From NCBI GenBank assembly GCA_027563935.2, contig CM050446.2, positions 123,024,499 to 123,088,498 of the forward strand: a stretch of 64,000 nucleotides of DNA, written 5' to 3'. A program made the position numbers and the translations under genes. A model generated the notes under the pieces. The model had not been told where the DNA came from. It was given only the letters and a program-made list of their open reading frames with translations, and did not search any database. Shown in pieces: positions 23,302 to 37,300 of the stretch. The stretch is from Costus lasius. Lineage: Eukaryota; Streptophyta; Magnoliopsida; Zingiberales; Costaceae. The number at the start of each line of letters is the position of its first letter. Position 1 is the first letter of the stretch.

Positions 23302-24572
23302 CCTAGTCTATATTTTTTTTTTATAAAAAAGCCTTGAAATTCAATATCAGGTTAAAAAATAGATTTGATATTAAAAACAAAATTTGAAGTGGATTTTATT
23401 TTCTAAAAAATAAATTAAATGAATAAAAAAAGTTCAGAAAAGCCTCCAACTGCTCATAAACTTTAACATTATAACGAGAATCCAATTTAGAAAATTTTTA
23501 AAAATATATAAGATTTTTATTACCCAATCCGAAATTTTCTTTTTCTTGTAATGCATTAAAAAATGGAATTGATTTTTTTTTTATTTCCTTTCTTCATTTA
23601 TATCTTACATGTTACAAATTTAGCACGCCTCCCTTGTCTCTTTATCTACTCGGTTCTCATACTTTCCACTTCATATGATGGCTTAGAGATGATGATATAA
23701 AATATGTATATTGTTTTATTTGAAAATAAAATTTTGAATAAATTATTTTATATTAGTGACATCATTTCATACTAATTTAATTTTTCATTTAGTTACATAA
23801 ATATTTATACATATGTAAGAGGAATCTTTTTATAAAAAAATATTAAATACAAATTGTTTTAATGTATAAAAAATGTTAGATATATATATATATATAATTT
23901 TTAAAATCAAAATTTATGGTAATTTATATTTAAGTTATTATATTATAAAATGCTCTCATACATATACACACACATTGATTTTTTTTGCGTGGCTTTAATA
24001 TCTTGTTCATTAAGAAACCAGTAACAACATAAAGCACACATTTATGCGATAATAAGATATCATAATTTAATTATTTAATCAGTGATGATTTATTGTATTA
24101 GAATTAGTTTATGTGAAAAAAAAAAAGAATTAGTTTATGTGATAATAAGTTTTATTGCTCTCAACGAAAGTATATTTCTAAATGCATCACAAAGGCCTAA
24201 GGAGAGTGTTTATTAATATGAAAGATTCATGCATGTGCATTCACACATATGATGAGTGTTTATTAGTATATGGATGTTAAGTTCGACTATAGTATCATAT
24301 ACTTTAAATGCATATTTATTATTTTGTTGTTTCTACACAATTTATTTATTTTTTGTCATAATGTTATTTATATCTAAAACATCTCACTAGATATTGTAAA
24401 TATTTAAAATGTTAAAATATTTTTTTATTGCACTTTGAAGATATAGATTTTAGTATTGTTTGATTCAAGCTTAGAAAATAGTTACATTAATAAATTATTT
24501 TACTAACTTTTTTATGTCATTTATGTACACAAGATGATTGATATAACAATTGTCTAATACATTTATACTACC
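23302..24572. other. AT-rich intergenic DNA without a gene
   Basis: Strongly AT-rich, with short (TA)n and poly-A/T tracts. I see no coding exon, RNA gene or defined repeat ends. Confidence 0.6.
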
Positions 24573-26215
24573 TGTTACCCCCAAGATTTGGACTTGGTTT
24601 TGACCAATCAATCAGGGTGTTGACCGGGTCAAAATCACCCCAATTCTCATCTATGGCACGTTGGAGACAAGAGCATCAGCGGCGGCGCTTTTGCACCTGG
24701 TAGCCGGCATCGCCCGGAAGCGGCTGGCACGGCGGACTTAGACACCATCTCCGCCAACGGCATGACGCCGCGTGGTGTCTCCAGGTAGCTCCGGCCAGAG
24801 CGACGGCGCCACGTGGTGAATCCGCAGCGGGCAAAGTCGGTGGTGTGCTTCGTCTCGCACAATCGGTGGTCACTTGGCACAGGCTGGGTGGAGACGAGGG
24901 GCGGTGGCCTTGTCTTCCATGGGCACGCCGGGCGTGCAGGAGGGGAGGTGAAGGTGGCTGTTTCCAAGGGAGGCGAGGCGTTACGGGTGAGTGTGCGGAC
25001 AACGGGGAAGGAGACCAACAGGCTCCCAGCGGGATGCCAGCGGTTGGGCTCCCCAAGTGAGCGGCGCGGAGGAGATGGAGCGGACGCGCGTGAGGGCATG
25101 GCTCCAGGCGATAGGAGCGGGCGACCGTGCATCGCAGCTCCAGGCGAGCGGGGTGGGCGTCTGCCTTCCTTCGTGTGCCTTCATTCCTCTCGCCTCCGGC
25201 GTTGTCCGACGTCTCCAGCGGTGTTCGGTGACGTCCGGTGAGACCAGGGAGGTCCGGCGACCTCCCTCTCCCCCCTTAGTTCCGGCGATTAGCGGTGATC
25301 ATCCGGAGACCTTCCTCCCCCTTTGGGTTTCGGCGATTGGTGGCAATCCTCCGGCGACCTTAGGTGAACTTTGTGCAACGGAGTTTGACAAGCTATGAGG
25401 ATTCAGAGCGCTGGGAGGTCTATCCCTCCGCTCCGGCGATCGGCAGCGATCGTCGGTGGGCCGGTGGTGTGGTGCGGGTGGTTCGGCATCCGTGAGTCCA
25501 CTCCGTTTCCCTCTACGGCTCAGCGTAGCTATATCAACTGCTCGGACGGACTCCAATGATTGGCGATGATTCCCGGTAAACTTCGTGTGACGACCAGTGG
25601 TGCGTGGTGGGCGGTTCGACGTCGAGAAGTTCAAATTAATTTGTCATCAATCCGTTGTGTAGTGTGACGACGGGGGTTTGAGTCTTGCCGAGAGATATTT
25701 TTCTTCTCTTGGCTTCTTACTTTCAATCATTTATAGCTTTTCACACTTTATTCTATTTCCCGACGTCGCCATGCTTTTCGCCGACGTCTTGTTCTACTGT
25801 TTGTGTCTGTGCGTGTTTTGCATTTGACCCTGCGTTTAGGCCCATGCGGTTCCTCGCTTCTCCGGTGTTCTCCTCTGCTCATCTGAGCGAGGCAACTTCT
25901 CCCCTCTTCTCGGCGTGTGCTACCCCATTGCTTTTTGTGCTTGTTTGTGCGTGCTGTGTTGTTTGGTGTTTCGTCGCCTACATGCAACTGGTCTTTTCCC
26001 GACACCCTGCGTGGTGTTTGATGTTCATGTATGTGTGCAGCCGTCTGCGTATGGTGTTGGTTGTTTGTTGGGTTAGATTGAGACGTGTGTGGTCATGTCT
26101 GCCGATCGCGTCCTTTGCTATTTTGTCCCCTGCATGATATAGTTTTTCTATCGGACTCTTGTGTCACTCTGCTTACTTTTTTTTAAAAAAATTAACAGTA
26201 ATTCTAGGCGTGACA
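24573..26215 (+). repeat. Probable solo LTR, 1643 bp
   Basis: Starts TGTTACCCCCAAG and ends TTCTAGGCGTGACA, with near-matching 5-bp flanks CTACC (24568-24572) and CTATC (26216-26220). It is GC-rich between AT-rich flanks and encodes nothing recognisable. The GGCGTGACA end resembles that of the neighbouring LTR families, but the bodies differ. Called a solo LTR because no internal region or partner LTR is present. Confidence 0.65.
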
Positions 26216-26543
26216 CTATCTATTAAAAAAAATAAAGTAAACAAAAAGCTAAATAAATGTAATTATGGTTTGAAAAGTAATTAATTTTTTATCTATATTT
26301 TGGGGAAAATAAAAAAAAAATCATCTTTTAATTTTTATGAGTCACTTATATTCTTTTATATATTCTTTACTATTTGACAGAAAACAAAGCAAATAAAATA
26401 AGAGGGATATAATTCATGTAATTGGTAAGAGCATTTTTTATATTTTTATATTCAAATCGTTGGAATTTATTTAATTTGCATGAATCTAAAATTTTTAAAA
26501 ATAATTTGACCTGGCCAACCCTGAGCGATACGAACATACCCAC

Positions 26544-27855
26544 TGTCAGGCCCGGGTTCACCCGGTTCGGCCCAACCCAAGCCTAGGCCCACAAAAGGAA
26601 ACCCACCTTATTTAAGGGAGCTCGATTTGAGGAAAACGGCGGGTCAACATTGGAAGTTGACCAAACCAAACGAGGCGGAGACTCGTCTCAATCCGCGTGC
26701 TTCAGACGCTGATCCAGCGGATGACGCGGGCGTGAGACGCAGACGCGAGCTCGCCATCGCGTGCGACGGACGCGATCGGCGCGGGTGGCGTCTCCTTCAG
26801 TTGCGAGCGGCTCCCTCGGCGGAAGAAGCGGACGAAGCCACACGGGATGCGGCTTCGCGAGCGGATTGCTCGGGCGAGGTTTTCGGAAGACTCGGACGCG
26901 GGGGAAGACGAGCGGCGGCTCGTCTATAAAGAGGAAGAGAGCTTCCATCATCGGGGTGCGCGAAGGGCGACACCACAGAGGCGCCGAGGAGCGACTCCAC
27001 CGGCGATGGCGAGGGCGCCGTCACCCCTTCCAGAGCAGGGCTCTGATGCCGCCAGGGGCGAAGGTCGGTGCGCAGGTGCCGACGAGAGAAACTGAGCGAA
27101 TGTAACCGGCGTCTAGAGAGACGACCGGCGAGGGAGGGATGGGGGCGCCGGCGGGGCGTTCGAGTGAGAGGTTTGTAAGTCTTCTTCAAGGAATAAACGA
27201 AGCTTCACTTTCCATCTCCTTCCCCTGTTCTACGACGACGGGAGGCGGCGGCCTTCCCCTTTGTTCCAACGGAATCCAGAGCGCGGCGGCGTCGTGCGTC
27301 GAGAGGAAGAAGTCGACTTGGGTTTCGAGGCGCGAGTCAACGGAACGGGCGGTCAACGGTGAAAAGAGTTTCAATTTCGATTTCGAAATCGAAATCGGCG
27401 GCTGACGCAAGCGAACGTAAGCAGGGCAAAGTCAAAATCGGCGGCGCGAAATCGAATTCGCGAAATTGGCACGCTGACGCAAGCAAAACGTCACCCAGAG
27501 AACGAGTTCGCGGCGAAGGAATTAATCGTCGACTGACGTCAGCGTGACGTCAGCAAGAACGATTCGAACGGCCGAGTTCAAACAGTGAATTTCGATTAAT
27601 TTGGTGTTAATTTTGACTTCGGTCAAAATTAGAAAGGAGGTAATTTTGATTTAGGGATTGATTTCAGATTTCTAAATTAGGGTTAGGGTTTTCTCCGTGC
27701 GAATTGTATTTTGGGGAGAAAAATTATTCGGGGAGATTAGGGTTTTTAATTTCGGGTCGGAAACCCTAGCGAGCGTTACGTTCCGGTGTTCCGCCGGATA
27801 GCCCTGAGACAGCGGATAAAGGCTGTTTTCAGGACGATCCAATCGGGGCGTGACA
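26544..27855 (+). repeat. Solo LTR, 1312 bp, related to the 19082 family, upstream of PPC4
   Basis: Starts TGTCAGGCCCGGG and ends GGGGCGTGACA, flanked by CCCAC and CCCAG. It shares with 19082-20373 the termini, a CTATAAAG box (26924-26931) and a last block of about 125 bases with the telobox pair TAGGGTTT (27738-27745) and AAACCCTA (27761-27768); the middle has diverged. Its orientation is the same as PPC4, and its end is 507 bases from the PPC4 start codon. Confidence 0.8.
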
Positions 27856-28130
27856 CCCAGAGAGATCGATTCATATGAACCCATGATTTTTTTACTAACT
27901 GGAGGTGGCAGATGCCGAAATCTGGTCACTCATGTGGGTCCCGTCAACCAGAAAGTGACGTACCAGGTTCCTGAGGCCATCCATCAATTCCGCAGACTGA
28001 CAGTGAGAGTAGGGACCACGCAATCGGACGGCGGAGATCGGAGTCATGAATACCGTCCACCATCCGTATGGCAAGGGGAGACCGAACTCGTGTACGGGGA
28101 GCCGAGACCGCAACCTCCTCGCTCCGGAGA

Positions 28131-28362
28131 CACGTGGCGGAATTCGCGGTAAAGCTCGATACTCGTTAGTATGTGTACGGTATATACATCGTTCATCGCT
28201 TCGTGTCGCGTCGGGTCCCTCGCCTTCCCCATTCTCCTATTTTGTCTTCTTCTATCGCTGCTCCGCTTTGCTTCGCCTGTTTCTTCTTCTTCTTCGTCGT
28301 CGTCGTTCTCTTTTATCTTGTTTTCTCTCTCTATATATTAGCCAAGTGGTAGTCAAATCGAG
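28131..28362 (+). promoter_or_regulatory. Candidate PPC4 core promoter and 5' UTR
   Basis: A G-box with ABRE-like context, CACGTGGC, lies at 28131-28138, and a TATA-like TATATAC at 28181-28187. They are followed by a pyrimidine-rich leader (CTTCTTCTTCTTCG style) to the ATG at 28363. G-box and ABRE motifs bind bZIP and bHLH factors; their use here is inferred from sequence only. Confidence 0.45.
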
Positions 28363-31300
28363 ATGGCGGACGCTAGTGATGACATTGCAGAGGAGATCTC
28401 GCTACAGGCCTTCGAGGATAACTGCCGCCTCCTCGATAACCTCCTCCGCGACATCCTCCACCGCGAGGTAGGCCCACGGTTCATGGAGAACGTGGAGCGC
28501 AAGCGCGTCCTCGCTCAGGTTCTTCTCCCTCTTCTTCCCCATACGCACCTTCTTGTTGATTCATAAGGGATTGAATTAATGTGCAAGAGGATTTGTTCTT
28601 AACATCGTTTGTGTTCAGAGTCACTCCTGGAATCACCTGTTGAACTACTAGATCCCCTTGGGTTGGGAGTAACTTTTGGTTGCTTGATCTACTAGTTTCT
28701 GTTCTCTTTATAATTTAGTTATTTAAGTCTTTTTCCCTTGCCTTTGATTTGGTTGTTGTAGTCTGCGGTCAATATGAGGTCCGCAGGAATGGAGGAGACG
28801 GCGGAGTTGCTCGAGAAGCAGCTGGCGTCCGACATCTCTAACATGACGCTCGAGGACGCTATGTCGCTTGCCCGCGCCTTTAGCCATTACCTCAATCTCA
28901 TGGGCATCGCAGAGACCCACCACAGGTGCCTACTCTTCCACTCTTCTCTGTAGGGCACCAATGCTGCTCCTTGAACAATTGTTTGCTCGTTTCTTTTTTG
29001 TATGTTTGTCACTGTCAACGTGAGCTGCATCGATTGTTCATAAATGCAATCATGAATGTCAAAATGTGATGTGCAATCACTATGGCGACCATGAGGACCG
29101 GCAAAATGTTTGCGTTTGCTTTTTTGTTTCCTCAGTTTTGTGTGATTTCCAACTGCTGGGGCAAAAATTCATTTTTTTTGTTAATCTTTCTTTTGATATA
29201 CATCAGTATGCTCTGACAAAAACAACATGTGTTCTCATGAAGGATGCGGAAGGCACGCAACGTTGCACTTTTATCAAAATCCTGCGATGACACATTTAAT
29301 AAGCTGATTCAGAGTGGAGTTTCTGCAGAAGAACTATATAACACTTTCTGTAAACAGGTTTATACTCTTATCACTTGACTGTTGTCATCTCATTCAGCGT
29401 GATGCCTCTTTTATCTCCTATGGGATTTGGGATTAACACTTGAAATTCTATGTAGTGCTTAATGAATCTACTACTTTTATTAACTCGTTTTTAGCTATTT
29501 ATCCTTATTTCTACGCCAAGCTGTAAAAAATAAGCTTGATTCAAGTGTGCTTTTCTTGTGCTACAGGAGGTTGAGATAGTACTAACCGCTCATCCTACCC
29601 AAATAAACAGGCGTACGTTGCAGTACAAGCACGTCAGAATAGCGGTGAGCTCCAAAGTGACTTATCTATTCTTGCCTTTTATGGATTTTTACTATCCAGT
29701 AGTTTCATAATTGGTCCTAATTTGGTAGTAGAACTTTCTGAAAGGCCAGGAATTTATGAGTTCTGGGTAATTGTAAGAGCAAGATATATCATCTATTACT
29801 AGGTTACTTTAATCGGTTACTCTGCTCTATAATCCATTACCACAAACTAATCGTTAACCACCCGCATCTATCACGATGCTGGTATGTGCCGGACGTTATA
29901 TGCTCCCATAACACAACTTACTTTATTTTCATATTCAAATTATCAAGTTGATTACCTGCTTCATGCAACCATAATTTGGTGATGAAATATATGATGGATG
30001 TTGAGAATACCTATTTAAGGATGCTTAAAGTAAGTTTTTTATCGACAATTTTTTAGGGATGTAATATTTGACTTTTAATGTGGATATTATTCTCCTGAGT
30101 CTAGGTTTAGTTAATTTAATTATTTTTTACTGCCTCACAAAGTATGCCGACGACCAAATGATATGTCCTATTTTCTTACTAGCTCTTTTCTTACAAGAGA
30201 TGCTGTGCATTCCTTTACTTATCACATCGAATCTGCGCCAATGAAACGATGACTCGACATAAATTGAGGCCCAGTTTGAGGCGGCCGGACCTTCTAATTT
30301 TTGGCTGATCTTAGTAGAGCTGGTTTGGGTAGAGCTGATCTGAAAAGCTGAAGCTGTTTGGGTGTTTTAGTTGGTCTGATAATCAACTGTGAGCTGTTGT
30401 GCTGTGCTGTTTAGTTTTGTTAAGAATTTTTTTTAATTTATTTTTAAAATTTAAAATTACTTTACATAACAATAAATAATTTTTAGAAATTTATAAATAT
30501 ATTTAAAATTTTTATAATTTATAATAGAAATAAAATTTTCCCATATATATATAATTTAAAATAATTTAATACAATAATAAATATATTTTTTAACTATTAT
30601 ATATTGTGTGAATTTCATCTTAAAAGTGACTAACCTTAAATTTTTTTTTAAGAATTCTCTAAGTGCATATCCCTACATACATAATATATAAAATTAAAAG
30701 AAATAATCTTAAAAATAAAAAAATTAATATATCTAATCTTATATTTAATTTTTAGTGAAAAAATTCCCTAAGTGCAAGAATATTAGATATAATTTTTCTT
30801 ATTTTTCTTTATGCCTCTACCTAGTAAAAAAATAAAAAAAAGTAAAATAAAAAAAATCCCAAATCCCTTGTCGTCGCCATGAGGGATTGGAATTTGGGAG
30901 AAGGGGACGACGACGCTCTTTGTCTTCGTCACCTCGACGTGAGCGGTGGTAGTGGCCATAATGCCTTGGACGAGCGACGATGGCAGTGAATCGGGAGAAT
31001 GGGCGATGATGGCAGCGAATCAGGAGAAGGGGTTGGCGATCGAAGGTCGGCGACGACGGGCGAAGAAATCGACAGAACGGGCGACAATGGCAGTGAATCG
31101 GGAGATTGGAGCTGGCAATCGAACGCCAGCGACGGCAGGCAATGAACTCTGGTGACGGGCGAAGAAATCGGGAGAACGGGCGAAGATGGCAGTGAATCGG
31201 GAGACTGGAGCTGGCGATCGAATGACGGCGATGACGGGCGACGACCTCTGGCGATGACAGCGAAGATCGGGAGAACGGGCGACGATGACAGCGAATCGGC

Positions 31301-34300
31301 AGAAAGGGTACTGTTGGGAGAAAGATGCTTCTCACTTTGAGAAGCTCCCTCGTCGCTGCTTCCCCTGAACAGTGCAGTTTCTCAGTTTCTTACCAAATGG
31401 TTCGGCTTTTGTTTTTTGGATGCCCGCCAACTTTTTGCGTTTGCGGGCAGCTGCGCCAAACGCAGCCTGAGTCTTCAGAAAATACCCTCAGGTCTATAAA
31501 TAAATTATAATTGATTCAAGTTTAAATAATGCCAACTGAATATAAGATTTAAACACCCCAAAAGAAATTCCAGAGGCAGACCTGTTTATGAAATTTAGGC
31601 AGAACTATCGAAAGTTCTGCTTTTTGTTTTCTATTTAAGAAGAAATTCCTTCTCAACTTTATCTTTTTTTGCTTTTTGTTTTCTATTTTTCGTCACTTCT
31701 GTTCTTCAAAAGCAATGGTCGGCTGCTGGAATTTTGATTGATGACGATGATGAAGGGCAGCATAAAAGCAAAAAATAGTTCTTGTCAATAGGTACTATAG
31801 AGTTGAGTGATTCTTACCTCGTCGATCTTTTGTCTCGATGCTATTTGGCAGTAGTTTCCTTCTCATCAAACTTAGAGGTCCCGTTCTTGGTTGCCTCGTC
31901 ATGGTTTCTTTCTAACCGGACTTCTCCTTGTCACGGTCTCATTCTTGATTGGACTTCTTTCAAGCCCACTATAGCTTGTCTATGTTGCAGCTGCTTCATG
32001 CATGAGCCCACAGTAGCTTGTCTGTCCTGCCTTCACGCACGACGATCTATTTTTTCTTTTCTCGAACTCACTCTCCTGCCTTCACGCACGATGATCTGTT
32101 TCTTTCTTTCTTGAACTCACTCTACTATCTCTTTTTCGTTACCCTGTTGGAAGTGGTCAAACACCGGAGAACAAGAAGAATATAGGCGTGGGATTTCATA
32201 TACAACTTGTTCTCATTATGAAAAGGATTTTATAACTAATGTTAAGCATATCTTAACATTCTTTAGTAAATCTATGTTACTAATTCCTAAGCATAGTAGA
32301 TCCGAGGCATTCCTCGGTTAATTTCCTATAATCTCTAGTTAATTCAGGTTTTTCTTTCAACACTTTCGTCATATTTTGAAGAACTAAATAAATGCTGCAG
32401 CACCTTCTGGAATTCAATGACAGACGTGATCTTAGTCTTGAAGATAGAGAAATGGTTCTGGAAGACTTGGTACTTCTCATTCTGTGTTTTATCAGTAGCA
32501 AGTTTATCTAGTTCACATCGTCATTTAAATCTCTTGTTTCCTTAGGTAAGGGAGATCACATCGTTATGGCAGACAGATGAACTGAGGCGCCATAAACCTA
32601 CTCCGGTTGATGAAGCTAGAGCTGGTATGTTTCTAAATTTATATAGAAGTGCTCTTCACGTAAATGGATGACGAATCCCCACAAAGAAAAAGTTATTAGA
32701 ACGAGGGACATATGTTGAGGAAACATACAACAGGAATCAAGTGATACGGTGTTTGCATTGAACGTTGGTTCTGATGAATCATTATCTCATGAAGTATTAT
32801 TAATCGTTTTCTTTAGGTTTGCATATTGTTGAACAATCACTTTGGAAAGCTGTACCGCATTATCTACGTCGTGTCAGCACTGCTTTGAAAAAGGTTTTCT
32901 TTCTCTTTCTTCTCCTGATTTGATTTAAAAATAACAGTGCAGATTTGGTGTTCTTATTTTCAGAAGTCACATTCATTGTTATTTACAGCATACTGGTAGG
33001 CCACTTCCACTAACCTGCACTCCCATAAAATTTGGTTCTTGGATGGGTGGTGATCGAGATGGAAATCCAAATGTTACAGCAAAAGTAAGTTTTACACCCT
33101 AATATCATTTCGTACATTACATTCTGAAATTTTAAATTGTATGTACTAATTGTTGTATGTTGTTCTCAAGGACAGATACCAGAAGTTTATGATTTTTAAT
33201 TGCCACTTGTAGGCTGTAGCTCTGAAATATACATTAGATTCTAGATCATGACCGGAAATTTTGTATGATATATGTCCCCTTGGATCATCAAAAGCTGGTT
33301 TCAGCACATGATAAGACTTTATTGACTTACAATGCATGGTGCTGCATTGTTTGAGAATGATCTGATTGCACCCTCACGTTATTAAACAATAAAGCAACCA
33401 TCAGATGCCTTTTTTTGTTATACCACTCCATCATCATGTCTAATTATAGAATTCACACGGTACCAATTACTAGTTATGCTAGAACCAGTGATACTTAAAG
33501 AAGGGTAATTTCCAGATCCACAAAAGTTTGCTCTCTGCAATCAAGGTATCAGCAAAGGAGATTTTCACAGAAAGAATCATTTTGCTTATAGGTATCGGTT
33601 AACTAAAACCTGTAGGTTTCTGTTTCACCATTATTTAATACTGAAATCATGGTAAACGGCTTCGGTTTGTAGAATTTCAGTTCCAATGGAGAAGAATCTT
33701 TGTTCACCTTGATAATGTCAAATTAAACTACAGTTGTCCGATTGATCCACCCAGATGATTATGGTGTTCTACTGAAACAGTCAATTCAACACAAGCATTT
33801 GCTTCAGGAGAGTCCCCCATACTATTCTCTTTAGTGTACCATGGTAAAATAAAGATACAAATGCTAGTCCATTCCTCAATTATTTGAGACTTTATTGCTT
33901 GATGCTAGCTTGTGTTGCTCATTTAAATGGGTTAAATATTTTCGATTATGAAGAAGCAAGAGAAAGAGATATATTGCAAAAATTGGATATATATATATAT
34001 ATATATATATAAGCATTCATCACCCTTCCACAACTATGCCAATACTCATGAAACACAACCTCGCGCCAGATACACCAGGCTAGATGCCTTACAACCATCA
34101 ACCCCACTATAGCCACAGCCCTCAGCCCTGCATAAGCAAATCATCAAAAGCATAAATAGAGAATAGATGCAGCAACTGACTTCATATGTTCCATAAGTTC
34201 TCGTGATAATTAATCAACAAAGGGAAAAGTTCTCCACGTGAAGAACAAAACCGTGATAGGAATCAGCTTCTCTATATGTTCTTGAGGTGTAAAAGCAAAA

Positions 34301-37300
34301 GGCAACTGCTCAAACCTAGCAATGAACTCCTCAATCTTCATAATTACTACAATTTCAATGGGATGTATAACGTTGATTTAAAATTTTAACAGCTACCACA
34401 GAATGAGACATCTCGAGTAAGTGGGAAAACCCTTTCTTTAGCTTCTAGTGCGAGTTCATGCAGAACGGTGTCTACATAAACTTATGTATAATTGATGAAT
34501 CTTTTTTTATTAGGGAAAGTTGGAACGCTTTGTTTTTGGTTTATTGTATGCCTATACCAATGGACTTAATTTTCTAATTTATCAGTCAATCCTAGGCTCA
34601 AATGAAGCAGTCAATCTTGTCTATAGTAAATGACGGGAGAAGTTTCCTGCTTGAACTTTTAACATCTAAGATTCTACTTCTTGCAAGGTAAGTTTATTTA
34701 GTGTACCTAACCAATGCCTTAGAAGATTTTAATTGGTCTCTAGGTGCCTACACTAAGAACAATTGAATCAATTGTGACAAATATGAGTACGCTCATCACA
34801 TAAAGCTCCTGGATACGAGGTTTGGAGAGTACTTTATGTAACCTTAACAAGTAAAAAGCTTATATCGGCAAATCAGGAATTATGTAGATATAAATGTCTT
34901 AACCATGCTGAATTCTTTCTTCTATGTTCTCTGCATCTAGAATGGCAGAATATTCTATTTTGATCCTTGTGAATCAAAGCTAATCATGTTTTCCTTGCAT
35001 ATAATTAAAGCTAGCTAGTCTTCTCCTGCAGGTTACGCGAGATGTTGCATTGCTATCAACGTGGATGGCAACTGATCTCTACATACGAGAAGTTGATAGT
35101 CTCAGATTTGAGCTATCTATGAATAGATGCAGTGATAAATTGGCTAAATTGGCACACGAATTCTTAGCCAAAGGTTTGTTAATTAATGATTTATGCTTCT
35201 TGAGTATACACAATGTGATGGAAAAATAACTTTGTTAGTCATGGACAATATTGTCAAGATAAAATTATTTTTATCCCTTCTGATCTATCCACTGAGGCCT
35301 ATTTAATAATGAGCACTTGTTTTGTGCTTGATATTGGATGGTTTCGCCTTCCTAATTCTATTTCTAGTCTGGAAAGAAGAAATCACTTATCCAAGAGAGT
35401 AGCATTCGGTCAAGGCCTCATAAACATCAAACTATCCTCAACTTATGGTTGGTCACCTTCTACTTTTTCCGTGCTAGGATCTAGGCATTTCATTGCTGAT
35501 TCAATTGCCTCTAACTTGTTTGCAACATTTTGAAAACAACCTATGGAGTTTGTTTTACATTGACTTGCCTTCCAATATCTAGATCATATCAAGGACAACG
35601 TTTGGTTAATTGATTAGCATGCTTTCGAGGGATTTGAAGTCGGTTTCATTAAGTGATATTGGTTTTTGTTTGGTTAAATGAAATGGTTTTAAAATTAAAG
35701 AAATGTTCTCATCTATCATTAACTTCAAGTGACAAAACTATACTGTATTACTTGCCTCATTCTTTTATTTCTTTCCCTTTAGATTATACTTATACAAACT
35801 TAGCTAAGGATATATCTACAACTAGTAATACTATTTTAGAATATACATGGTTGTTTGGTTCAACAATGAACTCTTAGCCTATTATGACTTTCACATAGTT
35901 TAAGTTTCAGTCTGAACCAAATGATATGATTGTTACATATCGGTCCGAGATATAATCAGATCATTCATATATGTGTTAGCATGCCAAATATCAATATATT
36001 CATATATTGGTACCATTAGTACATATAGGTTTGAGATTAGACCAGTGCACAGGTGTTGACAGATTCAAAATCCTAAACTATGTAATATACCTATATTAGA
36101 AATGAAGCATATATTTAGTATATGTTGTTTCTAGTGTTACAATAATAGTGACACATGGATTAATTGTCACTTTATCATATTGCTTAGGTTATATATAGGC
36201 ACTACCTATTATATTTGCTTTGATTCACTTAATAATATCAAATAATTTTTAACCCTAACTTTCCTCCTCTTCTGTCCCATCACCCGTGCCTAATTGTTAT
36301 TTCATTAAAGATATTGCGATGAGCATGAGATTTTTACATCTTTTTTCTATTTTAAAGATCGATTTGTAGATATTTTTTTTTACTGAACCTCTTAATCTTA
36401 ACTGTTTTTTCAGCAAGAAGCTAGCAGTGACGGGCAGTTGTTCCGAACTTAAAAGCGTCAGGATAATAGCTTCTCTAGTTGCCACTTATCATTATACTTC
36501 ATAGGCTGAACGTATTTTTTACCTATTGTAATATAATATTCCTATGTTAGAATAAATCCACTGAACAATATTACTTTTCTACTTCTGAGTGAATTGCAAG
36601 TAGTCAGCGAGTGAATACATAGATAGTACTTCATCTGCTTGGGCCATCTTATTAATTAAAAATGGTTTCAATATTTGTATGTAGACCCGCCATCTTTTGA
36701 ACTTTCAAAGCCAAACAAAGTCGTCCTTCAATAAAAACAAGCCTTTCCAAATATTTTGGAAGAAAGATAATTAATTTTAAATACTCTTTTGGGTGCATAT
36801 TTATCTCCAACGTGTACTTGGTATTTCCTTGTTGAATTTATTCATGTTTACCTCGTACAGAATCGGAATCTGAGAAACCCCCAACGGATATCTGGAATAC
36901 AAGTATAACTCGGAGCAACACAAAACGACACAATCAACATATACCTGCATTGCCTGCACAACTTCCTATGGAAGCATATCTTCCATCTTTCACAGGTAAA
37001 AGGGCTATCAATCTCTTAATATGCTTTGTACATTAGGCACTATAGGTTATATAATAACATTATTTTATTTTATTTTTTCTACACTAAGACTTTTTAAGAA
37101 ACTTAAGAGACTTTGGGCCTTGGGTCCTTCTAAACTAGGATTATTTTTAAGTTATTTTTTGATACTATGGTGGGATATTCACAAATTTTGGCATTGTAAT
37201 TGTTGTAATAAATATCCTCGTGCCTTTAGTGTGGAATCAGGGTGTCATAACAAAATTTTAGTATTAGAGTAAATTTAGTTCCTAGGGCTACTGTGAATGG

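Noticed and set aside
24647..25398. Overlapping open frames of 120-160 codons on both strands
   Set aside because: They fall within the probable solo LTR at 24573-26215, have no known domain and mirror each other because of GC-rich, stop-poor sequence.
30817..31335. 172-residue minus-strand open frame inside PPC4 intron 4
   Set aside because: It is kept open by the GC-rich minisatellite, has only Arg/Ser/Pro/His-rich repeats, matches no domain I know and lies within a transposon-like element.
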